Shown one piece after another: positions 23,702 to 36,365 of a stretch of DNA of 64,000 nt. The position numbers were made by a program, and so were the translations under genes. The first letter of the stretch is position 1. Every line of letters starts with the position of its first letter. The notes under the pieces are model-generated. The model was not told the DNA's origin and did not search any database. It saw only the letters and a program-made list of their open reading frames with translations. The DNA is from Avena insularis (Eukaryota; Streptophyta; Magnoliopsida; Poales; Poaceae). The stretch is from contig CM042685.1 in the NCBI GenBank assembly GCA_023614405.1, positions 92,742,684 to 92,806,683 of the forward strand, given 5' to 3'.

Positions 23702-26700
23702 TGTCACATCCCAAGATTTTCCAAATCTTGTAATGTGAAAAATAAATGAATAAAATAAAACTTTGTTCATTTTCAGGGCCAGAATCCAATTGTAAATCTT
23801 CAAACCTATTTTGAACAAAGAAATCCTAAAGGGATTAAAAAGATAAATATTTAGTAAAGGAAAAATAAAAAATATTTTACTGCTACTTTGAAATCTTTTT
23901 ATAAAGGCTTTGGTTTTCAAAGGGAAAAGAAATATTTAAATAAAGATTATTTTATAGAGCCAAATTAAACCTTGGCCAAGCTTTTGAAAATAAAACATTT
24001 TGTTTTGATAAAAATAGTAAAGGTTTTTTTTAAAGTAATAAGGATTTAATATCCAAGTTTTTAATAATAAAGGTTTTATTATTTCTAAACCATCAAAACT
24101 TGTTTATTTGTTTAAAATAAGTTTTCCAAGTATTTTATATTTTCATATAAAACCTACTGAATGGTTTGGTACTATTTTAGTTTTCAAAAATAAAGTTTTA
24201 ATAAAACAAATCCTATTTGATAACTAAGGCCCATTTTATTTAATTATTAATGGACCTTATAACAAAAATGTTATTTTATTTTAAACAAGCTTTACAAGTA
24301 TTCTTTACCTTCAAATAAAACCTACTGATTTAGTTTTGAAAGTATTTGGATTTCAAATGAAGATTTTATTAAATAAATCAAACCCTATATGATTAAATAA
24401 CTAAAGGTCCTTTTTATTTAATTAATGAATGGATCCTAAAATGAATAAAAATATTATTTTATTTTGGAATTTTGGATTATGTTACTGAACAGAACCAAGT
24501 TCAAAGTTGTGAAGTGTGGTGTTTGTTTGAATTGATTTGGTGGATTGAATTGTTTGTTTGAATTTCAAATCAGTAAATAGAAAATAGAAAAGGATAAAAC
24601 AATCAGACAGAAAAAAAATGTGAGAACAGTCTGGCCCAGCCCAACAGCCCAGCAGCCCAGCAGCCCAGCTCCTTTTTCTCCCCCGAACCGTTTTTCTTCA
24701 CCGCAGAAGCAACCCGCGAGGACGCCGACAAGTGGACCCCTCACCCTCACCTCCTTTCTCGCTGACAGGTATGCCCCACCCTTTTCTGTTCATCGTCTCC
24801 ACCGTGTCAACTGTTCCTCGCCGTTTACTGCTGTGTTAATTCCCTTCAATTCGCGTTGATGGATGGATTAAACCTCGCCATGACCACGCAGTGATAAACG
24901 CCAGTGACTCCTCTCTGGTTCCCCTCTGTTCCCCCATCTCAACACGCCCCCAGGCCGCGGAATTTTGCCCTACACTCCCTCTGTTCCGACGATGCTCCGG
25001 CGAGAATTCCGGCCGTGTCCTGCCACCCCTCGCCTCCTTAAGCACACTCACATACTCCCCTAGCCTTGGCGCTTCTCCCGGCGCTTTCCATTCACCCGCG
25101 GGCGCCCCTAAGCCCCGGCAACGACAACCTCCAGCACCGCCGCCATCTGGCTCTTCTCCGACGACCTCCCTCTGGTAAACCAGACTACCCTGACCCCTCT
25201 CATTCACGCACACACCTTCGCCGTGTCTTGGCGCATCTGACCGTGCATTTCGTTTGCCTACGAGTGATCCCTAGCGCCGTCCTCGACGACGACTGAGCAA
25301 GGCCGAGGCGCAGCTCCACTCCGGCGAGCAATCAAGCCCACTCCAGTGCGCCCCTCGACAAGACGGCACCACCTCGAGCGTCCCCACGTCCTTGCGAGCA
25401 CGGTGAGCATGTTCTTTTCCTCCCTCGCTTCCTGTAGCATCAATTCCGCCATCGTCTGACCGCCGCCGCCACCAGCCACCGTTGCGCGCCGCCGGATTTT
25501 GGTTAGTGAATCAGGAGCCATAGGATGCAAAACATCTGGCTAAGATTAGATCCAAACGAAGAGGTACGCGTCCATCTGAGCCGCGCGATATCAATTAGAT
25601 CCAACGGCCTGCGTCGCCTGATCCGCACGAACCGTTTTCGACGAATCAGAACGCGCCGCGTGTCACTGGATGATTTAGAATAGAATTTGAAATCAGATTT
25701 AGATGCCATTTTGAAACCCTTGTAACTTTCAAACCACACGTCCAAATTTTACAAATTTTATATCAGTAGAATCAGTGGAATAAGCCCTAGCCAATCATGC
25801 CCTTTGTTTAGTCAAAAGCTTCTGGAAAAATGTTTGTTTTTGCAGAAACATTTGTATGCTTATTAAGGTTGTGAAAATTGTTCAAAAATGTTTTTGGGGA
25901 TAAAATCTTTGGAAAATGGTGTGATTTGAACCTACTAACATTGGGAAACACTTTGTGGATTCAAAAATGAATTTGGTGAAACAAAATAATGATTTTTTGA
26001 TTTAAAACCATTTCTAGTCAAATAGAAATGTGGTTTATTTATAAAAAATGGTTTTGGAGGAAAACCTTTGGAAAATGTTTTGTTTTAAACTCTCTGACCC
26101 CAAACACCAAGTTTTATGGTTTGAAAACTTATTTGGTGAACCCTATAGATTAATGCCTTAGTAAAAATATTTCTACACCACATAAAATGATACTTTGTTT
26201 TGAAAATGGTTTAGGAAGTGAAACCTTTTGCAAATGACTTTGCCACTTAACAAAATGACCATTAGGTGCTTTCAAATGTTTATGACCCATTAGGAACCAC
26301 TTTTTCAAATAAAACAAAGCTTGGAATGTTTGCATGCATTACTTTGACTTTGTCATTTTATGTGATGTTTTGCTTGATTGGTAGATTGAGATTGTACCTT
26401 GCTTGATTGATTTGTAGTGACTTGAAGAGTGTGATTGTTGCAAGGACAAGGAGTGAACCTATACCCTCTACCAAAAAGGCAAGTGATGCTTCATACTTTT
26501 TGTCCCATTACTTTCACTATGCATTAGTGATTTTGCTAAGTAAAACTTGCATGGAATATATGCTAAGTATAAACCTTGCTATAGTAAAACCTAGTAGATG
26601 AAACCCTAGAAGAAATCTTACTAAGTCAAGATACCTACTACTATCATGCTTAGCTTAGCTAATAGAAAACAAGGGTGGATATATATTCACACTATGGAAA

Positions 26701-27733
26701 ATTTCTAAGTCTGAAGACTTATGTTTTTCTTAATAAAACAACTAAGTCAATGAATCACCTGGGTGGAATGGGTCTTGCTTGGTGGTTTTTGGTTGAGTGG
26801 TTCACGAGGCCCATGTCTATGGTTGACCTTGTGTAACTCACTTGTGGATTGCCACCCAGGAACAAAGAGATTTGAGATGTCAAATGTTGAGAAGCTTCAA
26901 GTGCAACCACTTGGCATTATGGGCTCTGCCTAGATCATATAGGTTGCAAGAACTTAGCCATATGGACAGTTGGTGGTAGTGTTTGATAGGTTGGAGCGCG
27001 TCCATTTTGGTCTAAGGGAAGGCTTCTGAAAGATCTTGTCTTGGGAAACCAAGTCTTGTGGGGAAAGTGCACCACCTCTGCAGAGTGTAAAATCTAAGTA
27101 CTTAGCCATGTCCCTGGTAAAGGACAATTTGAGCATCAAGACATGGAAGCAATCAAGAATCTCATCATTCAAATTTCTAAGTTAAAATCTTGTGGTTTGA
27201 ACAAGGTTAAAGGATCTTCAATCTTTGATTGAGAAAAATGATTTTTGTCAAGCTAAAACTTAGTGTTTTCAAAATGATAAGGAAAATCTATTTTGAGCAA
27301 TGCAAGCCTCAACTCCACTTAGCCAAATGCATATAGATGATAGACTCCACTATACTACCATAGTATCACTTGCCAATACAATTCAAATGTATTGACCCTT
27401 GTGGCTGTAACTTGTATGTTGCAGGTTTGATTGATTTAGTGAAGTGTGTTGATTAGGATTACAAAGTCTACAACCAACATGTCTGCCTGTGGCACTTTGA
27501 AGATGAAGGACTCCATGCTTATAGACATTCTGCTGCAATGTAATGTAATAGCCAAATGATCTATGTAAGATGTAATAAAATTAGTTTATTCCTGGTTATA
27601 AAAGTTGTATTATGACCTTTGTTTCTTGATATTACATCTTAACTGTGGATGCTAGCTATTGATCTAGGGACTAGCATTGTAAACACAGGGGACACCACCT
27701 TATGTTAATAAAGGTTGGGTCACAACCTCTACA
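23702..27733 (+). mobile_element. R-like solo LTR (4.0 kb) nested in the G 3' LTR
   Basis: It starts TGTCACATCCC and ends CAACCTCTACA, with a 5-bp TSD on both sides and no internal region. From about 25500 onward it is homologous to the R LTRs (1-2113 and 33154-36360), best in 26700-27200. The first 1.8 kb is clearly different, so it is a diverged relative rather than the same family. A solo LTR forms when the two LTRs of an element recombine and the internal part is lost. ORFs within (24836-25213, 24891-25178 and others) are GC-rich overlaps without recognisable domains. Confidence 0.85.
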
Positions 27734-27738
27734 ACTAC
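27734..27738. repeat. Right TSD (ACTAC) of the R-like solo LTR
   Basis: Exact repeat of 23697-23701. Confidence 0.85.
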
Positions 27739-28831
27739 TTTTATTTATCACACCAGGATTTTCACTAGATGATCTAGCATCATCACAAACATGACACTCA
27801 TTGAAGCACTTATCTTATTTATTTTATTTTGGAAAAGTAATTTCTACTCATTGAAAAACTACTTAAGATTTAATATTCTCCAACTAAAACATGGGATCAT
27901 GTTGACACATGTCATCACCACATATTTCAGTACTTGGGAATGTGATTTAAAGTCGTGTCACAATTTAATAAGGTTTAACCTTTTTTATTTTAATTAAATA
28001 AAGTGACTAGAAATGCCTATGGGCGTTCTTTTATTACTTGTTCATTATTTCTGCAAGTAATCCTAGATATTTTTATATATTCAGAAAGGTCTTGTTAAAT
28101 GTTATTTTTGAGAGTTAGAATCAACTCAAAAGGTTTTGTGGGTGAATTTTGAAAAATGTTTGAACGCAGAAAAGCTTTTGGCTTGTTATTTTTACTATAT
28201 GAGATCTACAAATCTAAATGGATTGAATCCAACAGTCTTGGGATAAGAATTCCAGTACCTTACTAATAAAATTGGTTTTCATGCAATTTGGTTCAGTGAA
28301 TGAAGCTCGGTTGATTTTTGAATCTAGGTACAGAACTGAGTTTGAAACTAAAAGAATAAACCTAAATTCAAACTACAGGGTCATGCGGGAATGTAAATGG
28401 GCTGGCACACAGTGCACAGAGCACGCGCGGGTGGGTTTAAGTGAATGACCCCACCAGTCAGCGATACAGGGGGTGCGGGTGATCTAGACCTCACGATCAA
28501 ACTCTAATCGAACGGCCATGACCTATCATCTTCGTCGGGCAACACCGGCGAGATAAAACCCTAGCCCAGCCAATGGGGGTCTACGGGGTCTCACCGTGGA
28601 TCAGGCGAGGGTTGGAGATGGGGGCGAATGACGAAGTTGACGATGACTAACCTCCTGGTACCGGCGGCTGCTCCTAGGCGGCTCCAATCGCTGGCTCCTT
28701 TCTTCCTCCTCCACGGCAGACTCCGGACAAATTATAGTGACCTGCTGCTCGCCTTGCTCCGGGAATGAGTGGTGGTGGTTTTGAGAGAGAGGGGAGTGAG
28801 ATGGTGTGCTGAGTTCGAACGGGGGTGGCCT

Positions 28832-28840
28832 CTATTTATA
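28832..28840 (-). promoter_or_regulatory. Putative TATA box in the G 3' LTR
   Basis: The plus strand reads ctatttata, giving TATAAATAG on the transcribed minus strand. It lies at the same place as the boxes in the other G LTR copies. Confidence 0.55.
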
Positions 28841-30106
28841 ATGCCAAGAGGGGACCGAAGGGCGCGGCTGGAGCTCGTCAGTGTCATCGGGACACCGAGC
28901 TAAAGGCATGGGCGATGATAGAGGCAGTGTTGTGCTCCCTGGCGAATCTCAACGGCGTGGTTACGCGGCGTGGGGGCGGTGCGAGACGGTCGGAACGCTG
29001 CGGTTCTCTGGGCGGGTCCGACGGTAAGTTTTATGGCGCACGGGCTCTCCTGGTCATGCGGCGGCGAACGGGGTTGTCTGGCGGTCTCCTGGGATGGTGG
29101 TGATCACGCTTGCACGCGGCAAGGGCGGCGTGCGGTCTATGGGCGTGTGTCGCGTGCGGCGTGCTGGCGCATTCTCGGCATGGTGCAGAGGCATAGGGCG
29201 CGGCGTATCTAGAGTGGTCCAGTGGCTTGCTGCTCGTTGGCATTGGACAGGGGGTGGCGCTGGACGGTGGTGAGTGTCCCAAACAAGGTTGGCGAGGCTA
29301 GAGCTTCTCCTAGCTGGTTGTCGATGTTAGGGTGGCCAGGTGAGGCTCGGCCTGCTCAGCATAGATGGCAATGGCAAGCTCATAGTGGTGCTAGAGATTG
29401 TTAACTAAGCTAGATCATCTACTGAGAGTGTAGTGTGAGCTAGAGAGGGAACAAGTTAGGCCAAATCACTGCTCACTATAGTGTTTGATGTTTGTTTGTT
29501 TTGTGTCTACAAGGTGTTTGATGAAATGGCCAAAAGAGATTTGAATTTGAATTTTTGATTCAAACTTTGTGGGTGTACTAGTTACATACTCAGTAGTCTC
29601 TGGTTAGTTGGAGAAGTCAAGGGGAATTGGTTTGGTTGGTTTTTGAGAATTGGGTTATCTTCCCATATGTTAAATTGTCAATTTGGAATTGTCATTTGAA
29701 TCAAGTTGCCAAATGTTTCTGTAAGTTTAAAAGGTGGGCTTGGGTTCAATTTTACTTGGTTTAGAAAGGGGTGAAAAGAAATGGAATTGTTTCTGCTTGA
29801 AATCTTGGACTAGTGACACTCAAAGTGGTCTAGTGAGCAAGATTGGCAAAAATGACCATTTGCTTTATTTGATTTTTTATTTTCTCTTGATTTGTTTCTG
29901 CTTGGAAATGCTTTAGATGATGTTGTTTTCATCTTTAAACCATTCCTTAATATTTAGATCAATCACACAAGTCCATTCATGCATTCATACACTCATCACA
30001 TACACACATGCATTCATAAAGATTTTAATTAACAAAAGTTTTTGTTAACCCTAATTTTGGTGATTGCAATTTGATAATCATTGTTCAATATTTTTGGGAT
30101 GTCACA

Positions 30107-30120
30107 AACCTTCCCTCCTT
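30107..30120 (-). other. Polypurine tract of the G chromovirus
   Basis: The minus strand reads AAGGAGGGAAGGTT directly before the TGTGACATCCC start of the 3' LTR. It marks the site where second-strand synthesis is primed and confirms minus orientation. Confidence 0.8.
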
Positions 30121-30164
30121 AAACAAAATCTTGTCTCGAGATTTGAGCAAGAAGAAAATGACAA

Positions 30165-33148
30165 CTAGGATTTAAAAAGATCGGGAAACTCCGTCTTGAT
30201 GTAGTCTTCTCGTTCCCAGGTAGCTTCTTCTTCAGTGTGGTTACTCCGCTTGATCTTGAGAAACTTGATGCTTCGGGTCCCGGTGGTCCTAAAATCTTCT
30301 TCCAAAATATGGATGGGTACTTCAGGATACGTCAGGTCATCGTTGATCTCTATGATGCGGTGATCAATGTTCTTGAAAACTTCAGTCTTATCCGGGACTT
30401 CTAGGCCTTTGCGAAGTAACAATATATGGAACACAATATGCACTGCTGTCATCTCCCCTAGCAGTTCCAGTTGATACGATACTTCTCCTCGATGATTCAG
30501 AATCTTAAAGGGTCCGATATATCTGGGGGCTAACTTTCCTTTGAGCTGGAAATGCTGCATTCCTTTCAAAGGCGACACACAAAGTCTTCGATATTGAAAG
30601 CGAGGTCTCGGCGTCTCTTGTCGGCATAACTCTTCTGTCTTGACTAGGCGGTCTTGAGGTGCTCACGGATCTTGTGAACTTTCTCTTCTTCTTCTCGTAG
30701 GATGTCGGCTCCGAAAATCTGACTCTCTCCTACTTCCGACCAATTCAAAGGGGTACGACACTTCCTTCCATACATGAATTCAAATGGGGCCATTTGCAAA
30801 CTGGCTTGATAACTGTTGTTGTATGAAAATTCTGCGAAAGGTAGACAGTCTTCACATTTAGATCCATACTCTAGCACACATGCTCTCAACATATCTTCGA
30901 GTATTTGATTTACTCGCTCCGTTTGTCCATCTGTCTGCGGGTGATATGCTGTGCTAAAATCCAGTCGGGTTCCTAATCCTTCTTGGACTTTATTCTAGAA
31001 TATCGAGGTAAACTGAGTTCCTCGATCTAACACAATGTTCCTAGGCACCCCATGCAAACTGACGATTCTAGCGATGTACAACTCCGCTAGCTTCGAACTC
31101 TGGTAGGTGGTCTTGACTGGTAGGAAATGTGCTATCTTGGACAATCTATCAACTATGACCCAAATAGAGTCATTTCCCTTACTAGAAGTAGGTAATCCGG
31201 TGATAAAGTCCATTCCAACTGAATCCCATTTCCATTCTAGAATCTGTAGGGGTTGCAACAGTCCCACGGGTCTTTGATGTCCCACCTTAACTCTCTGGCA
31301 AATATTACACTTGGCGATATAGCTTCCGATTTCTTTCTTCATCTTATGCCACCAAAATTGCTCCTTCAAATCCTGATACATCTTCATTCCTTCGGGGTGG
31401 ATAGAATAAAGAGTATCATGGGCCTCTTTCAAAATAGTTTCCTTCAACTCTGAATCTGCTGGTACACAGAGATGTCCTTTGTACCACAACACTCCTTCAT
31501 CTTTGGTGAATCTGGGTACTTTTCCTATACGAATACGACGTTTGATTCTGTCGATACTAGCATTTCCTTTCTGCGCCTCCTTGATTTGACTGATCAAAGT
31601 GGGTTGAAGTTCTATGATAGACAAAAATCCTTCACTTACTAATTCCATTCTAAAATCTTCCATCTCCTTGTGCAGACTTGGTTGCTCCTTCAGAATCATG
31701 GAGTTTAAGCGGCACGACAATCTGCTAAGGGCATCTGCTACCACATTGGCTTTACCGGGGTGATAGTGAATGTCTAGGTCATAGTCCTTAATTATCTCTA
31801 TCCATCTTCTCTGCCTCATATTCAGCTCCTTCTGAGTGAATATATACTTCAGGCTCTTGTGATCCGAAAAAATCTCACAACGGTTTCCCATGAGGCAATT
31901 CCTCCATGTCTTCAGGGCTAGAACTACGGCTGCTAGTTCAAGGTCATGACTAGGATAGTTCTGCTCATGCTGCTTCAGTTGTCTAGATAGATAAGATATT
32001 ACTTTGCCTTCTTGCATTAACACACATCCGAGACCAAGCTTGGAGGCGTCACAGTACACATCAAAAGGCTTCGTGATATCCGGCATGATCAAGATTGGGG
32101 CTGGAATCAATCTCCTCTTGAGTTCTCGAAAACTCGCTTCACATTTGTCGTTCCATTCAAACTTCTTGTACTTCTTCAGCAATTGGGTCATGGGTCTATC
32201 GATACTCGAGAATCCTTCTACGAACTTGCGGTAATATCCCGCCAATCCGAGAAATGCATGAACTTGGGTTTGAGTGGTTGGGGATTGCCAATCTTCAACA
32301 TCCTTCACCTTTGCAGGGTCAACGGCAATTCCTCCGGCTGATACAAGATGTCTGAGGAATCCTACCTCCTGCAACGAGAATTCACATTTGCTAAACTTGG
32401 CATACAACTGATGCTCCCTGAGGGTTCCAAGGATGGTCCTTAGGTGTAGCTCATGTTCTTCTTCTGATTTGGAATAGATCAGAATGTCATCAATGAAAAC
32501 AACGACAAACTTATCCAGGAAGTCCATAAAAATCTTATTCACGAGGTTCATGAAATAAGTGGGGGCATTGGTTAATCCAAAAGACATGATAGTATACTCA
32601 TACAATCCATATCTGGTGGTAAAGGCAGTCTTTGAAATATCCTTTGCTCGAATCTTGAGTTGATGATAGCTAGTTCTAAGATCAATCTTAGAAAACTCTT
32701 TGGCACCAGTCAACTGGTCAAATAGGTCTTCTATTTTTGGCAGGGGGTACTTGTTCTTGATGGTGACATCATTTAACTTTCGATAATCCGTACACAAATG
32801 TTTACCTCCATCCTTCTTGTCCACAAACAAGACACGTGATCTCCATGGCGACGCACTTGGTTGGATCAATCCTATCTCCAGCATAGCATACAGTTGCTTC
32901 TTCAGCTCCACTAATTCAGACGGGTTCATACTATATGGTCTCTAGGCTATGGGTCCGGTTCTAGGGATTAGTTCAATGATAAATTCGATATCCCGATCTG
33001 GGGGCATACCGGGCAAAACATCTGGAAATACATCGGGGTATTCACAGACTAATCTGACTTGGTCAATGGTTGGGTGGGCTATACTCTTGTTGCATTTAAA
33101 TTGATGGGGAAATGTTTCAGATACATGCTCTACTGATATTCCAGCTGT
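30165..33148 (-). pseudogene. G chromovirus pol: RT, RNase H, integrase, chromodomain (broken)
   Basis: A long frame (30995-32929, 644 codons) holds RT with the catalytic FIDD box at residues 145-148 ([11 protein letters not shown]) and upstream KKDGG and [13 protein letters not shown] motifs, RNase H ([22 protein letters not shown]), then the integrase zinc-finger end (CNICQR) and the first two catalytic aspartates ([18 protein letters not shown]). A TAG at 30995-30997 separates the third catalytic part (HPQTDGQTERVNQ before 30892) and the next piece (30644-30892); another TAG lies at 30644-30646. A small deletion near 30575-30590 shifts the frame into the C-terminal piece 30165-30578, which has the GKLAPRYIGPFKIL segment and a chromodomain-like end (EEEATWERED). 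Upstream, a TAG at 32942-32944 interrupts the protease-RT linker. The natural stop is at 30165. Replication role only; not functional as it stands. Confidence 0.85.
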
Positions 33149-33153
33149 ACTGG
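33149..33153. repeat. Left TSD (ACTGG) of the R solo LTR
   Basis: ACTGG is repeated exactly at 36361-36365. Deleting the LTR and one copy joins the protease and RT segments of the G element in order. Confidence 0.9.
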
Positions 33154-36100
33154 TGTAACATCCCTAAAACCATGATTTCAAAGATTGCATATCATTCATG
33201 CATGCATATAGAATTGAGATCAATTTCAAACTCATTTCAAGAAAATAGAAGCACATAGGGCTATCATTTCATGTGAGCAAACTTAATTCAAATGATCATC
33301 CTCATTTGAGAGCTTAGTGTTTTAAAACCAAGTTTGGTTGCTTCCTTGTTGATTGGATTGAGTGTGGAATTTGAACAAAATTTTACAAAATAGAAATGGT
33401 TCCAAAAACCATTTTCAAACATTTGCAAACCAAGTGCAATGTCCCTGTTATTTGTTTTTCCAAAAATGACCAAGCCAACTCAAAGTGACCACATGGTTTT
33501 ATGCCAAGTTTTGTGACTATTGCACACTGCAAAAATCCCAAAAAGATTTGAATTCAAAAAGAGTTTCAAATCATTTGAAAACCAATCCAGAAAATCAAAA
33601 CAGAAAAAGAAAAGGAATAAAGAAATGGAAAAGGGCCGGCGCTAGGAATCTAGCCCATCAACAGAAGCAGCCCAACTAGCCCACCCGGGGCACCTCTCTC
33701 TCTCTCGCACGTGCCGACGCACCCGCGGAGTCACTGACACCCAGACCCCACCTCCCTTCTGCTTATTTCGCTGACAAGTGGACACGTGACCCCGTCGTCG
33801 TCTTCGTCAATCACGCGCGCCTACGCCGCTCTTGCCGCCGTTACTCGCCGCAGTCACTGCTGCGTTAAATTCCCTTGATTCCGCGAGTAACTCCACGCCC
33901 TGCTCCGGCTATCAGAACCCCTTGCCGCCGCGGTCATTTCCCCCCACTCTCCTCGCTCACTCCGCCACCAGGCTGCGCGCATTCGACCTCAAAACCCCGC
34001 AGCACCGACGACCTCTGACGACTGATTCCGGTGAGCTTCGATCCTTCTTTCTGGTTCAAACTATCGTGCCCAGCGTGATCTCGTGCATCTCCGACACCTT
34101 TCGCTTGCATTCTCGTGACCCAGACGCCGCCCCTGCTCGCGTTCGCTCAAGAATCGACCGAGCCGCTCAACTTCGGCGACCAATTACGGTAAGCAGAGCG
34201 CGCCCCTTGCCCCCTCTTGCGTACGAGGATGTTCGCCACTGTCTTGCGCGTCTCCTAATCCATTTGGTTCGTGCTAGGGCGACGCGAAACCTCGGCAACT
34301 ACATCATCTGCAACCTCCCGATGCCGTGCACGACTCCGACGAGCTCCAGCAGCCCCTGCCGTGCGCCCCTTGCCAAGCCACCTCAACGTTGAGCTTCGCC
34401 TCGACCCTGCGATTCTGGTACACTCTTTCCTCCCCGGGCGACCTAGAACTCCGGCACCGCCACGGACAGAGCGCTCCGCCGCTCTCCGTCGCCCCACGCC
34501 GCCATACCTTGGTCGTTTGATCAAGAGCCGTTGGATCTAGATCCAACGCGTGCGATAGAACCACTTAGCGAAACGTTACGTTTTGATCTGAACCGTGCAT
34601 CACCACTTAGATCCTACGGCTAGCGTGCGTGATCCAATGCGAACCGGTACGTGCCAGTAAGATTAGGACGCGTGGCTAGGGTTTGAATTAAAACAGAATT
34701 TGAAATCAGATTTGTATCCAAATTTGATTTGCTTGTAACTTTTGATTCCCACGTTAGATTTTAGCAAATTTTATACCGTTGGAATCAGGGAGACAAGCCC
34801 TTTCTGTTTATGCAATGTGTTTACTGTTTAGCTTCTGTTAAAATGATTTTATTTGAAGAAACTTGTTTAGGACTATTTTGAGTATAGAAATTGTTTAGGA
34901 AATTGTTTTAGTGTCAAATAAACTTGGTTTAGCAAGTTTTTGACTTGTTTGTGATTCAGTACTATGCACTTGCTTGGTTGAGTTTCAAAAATCATCACTT
35001 AGCATCTTGCATGCATGCATATATATTTTTGCTTGTATATGACTTGTATGTGATAGTGGTTATATTCTTTATGTAGACTTTGGTGCTAGTGATTGTGATT
35101 GTGAAGAGTGCTACTCTCCCAACTACCAAGGCAAGTGGTACTTCATGAATATTACTATACCAATATTCTCATACAAGCATTAGAAATATTTTGCTAAGTC
35201 TTGCATGTTACTTTTTTGCCAAATGCCATGTTGGGAAATCCTAAGTAGTTGTAGAATTGCTAGGGAATTTCTAAGTTAAGTTACTATCTATGCCATGCTT
35301 AGCCTAGCTAGTAGAAAACAAGGGTTGGTAAAATATATACATGCTATGATGAAAATATTTCTAAGTCTATGGACTTATGTTTTTCTTAATAAAACAACTA
35401 AGTCAATGAATCACCTGGGTGGAATGGGACTTGATTGGTGGTTTTTGGTTGAGTGGTTACACAAGGCCCATGGCTATGGTTTACCTTGTGTATCTCACTT
35501 GTGGAAAGCCACCCAGGAACAAAGGGATTTTAGAGGCCAAGTGTTGAGAAGCTTCTAGTGCAGCCACTTGGCAATATGGGCTCTGCCTGGATCACATAGG
35601 TTGCTAGAACTTAGTCATTTGGACAGTTGGTGGTAGTGGGATGATAGGTTGGAACGCGTCCATTTGGCTAAGGGAAGGCTTCTGAAAGGTCCTGTCTTGG
35701 GAAACCAAGTCTGGTGGGGAAAGTGCACAACCTCTGCAGATGGAAAAATCTAAGTACTTAGCCAAGTCCATGGCAATGGACAACTTGAGCATCAAGACAT
35801 GGAAGCTCTCAAGAATCTCATCACTCCAACTTCTAAGTAAAAGCTTGTGGGTGAACAAGGGTGAAGGACCTCAATGTCTATTGGTGGTTCCTTGGGAAAG
35901 TTTTGACAAAGAAAAACTTAGTGATTTCAACTAATAGGAAAAACCTATTTTGAGCAAAGCAAGCCAAGCTACACTTAGCCAAAATGCATATAGTAATGTA
36001 GTCCACCTAAATTTTTACTAAGGTATCACTTGCCAATACTATTCCAAAGTATTGACCCACTGTGGCTGTAACTTGTGATGTTGCAGGTTACTCTGATGAG

Positions 36101-36360
36101 GATTAGGTGTCATGAGTCTACACTCAACATGTTTCCCTGTGGCACATGAAGATGAAGACTTATATTTATTTACTTATTCAAACTCTTGTATTAGGCCTAT
36201 GGCCTTGAGTTGTAAAGACTATGTTTTATCTCTGGAATGGATGTAATAAATGACCTTTGTATCTGTGTACTTCATCTTAAACTGTGGATGCTAGCAATGA
36301 TCCAGGGACTAGCATTGCAATCACAGGGATCCTTTTCCTTTACAAAGGAGGGATCTTACA
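33154..36360 (+). mobile_element. R-family solo LTR (3.2 kb) nested in the G internal region
   Basis: It starts TGTAACATCCC and ends GGATCTTACA, with an exact TSD on both sides and no internal region or second LTR. It is the only complete R LTR in the window and defines the family. The block 35380-36350 is nearly the same as 1140-2110. The GC-rich block at 33700-34560 yields several overlapping open frames (for example 33832-34392) that lack domains and are missing or broken in the related LTRs, so they are not called as genes. Confidence 0.9.
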
Positions 36361-36365
36361 ACTGG
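36361..36365. repeat. Right TSD (ACTGG) of the R solo LTR
   Basis: Exact repeat of 33149-33153, directly after GGATCTTACA. Confidence 0.9.

Larger units (their letters stand above)
22101..30106 (-). repeat. 3' LTR of the G chromovirus, split by a solo LTR at 23702-27733
   Basis: Plus-strand ends are TGTCAACACC (22101) and GGGATGTCACA (30106); on the minus strand this is TGTGACATCCC...GGTGTTGACA. The parts 22101-23701 and 27739-30106 align with 39119-40690 and 40686-42139 plus 54413-55351 of the other LTR. The GC-rich zone at 28400-29400 has multiple overlapping frames with no domain and is not annotated as genes. Confidence 0.85.

Noticed and set aside
24565..25530. ORFs in the R-like solo LTR, possible host gene
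   Set aside because: Several frames on both strands with no recognisable domain, inside an LTR with clear TSDs.
28825..29404. Clustered overlapping ORFs in GC-rich zones of the G LTRs (also 3044-3643, 41581-42441, 63280-63828)
   Set aside because: Frames overlap on both strands, have no domain, and are not kept between LTR copies; high GC content lowers stop frequency.
33832..34564. Long ORF (186 codons) and neighbours in the R solo LTR
   Set aside because: Arginine- and proline-rich low complexity in a GC-rich LTR block; the equivalent frames are absent or broken in the other R-type LTRs.
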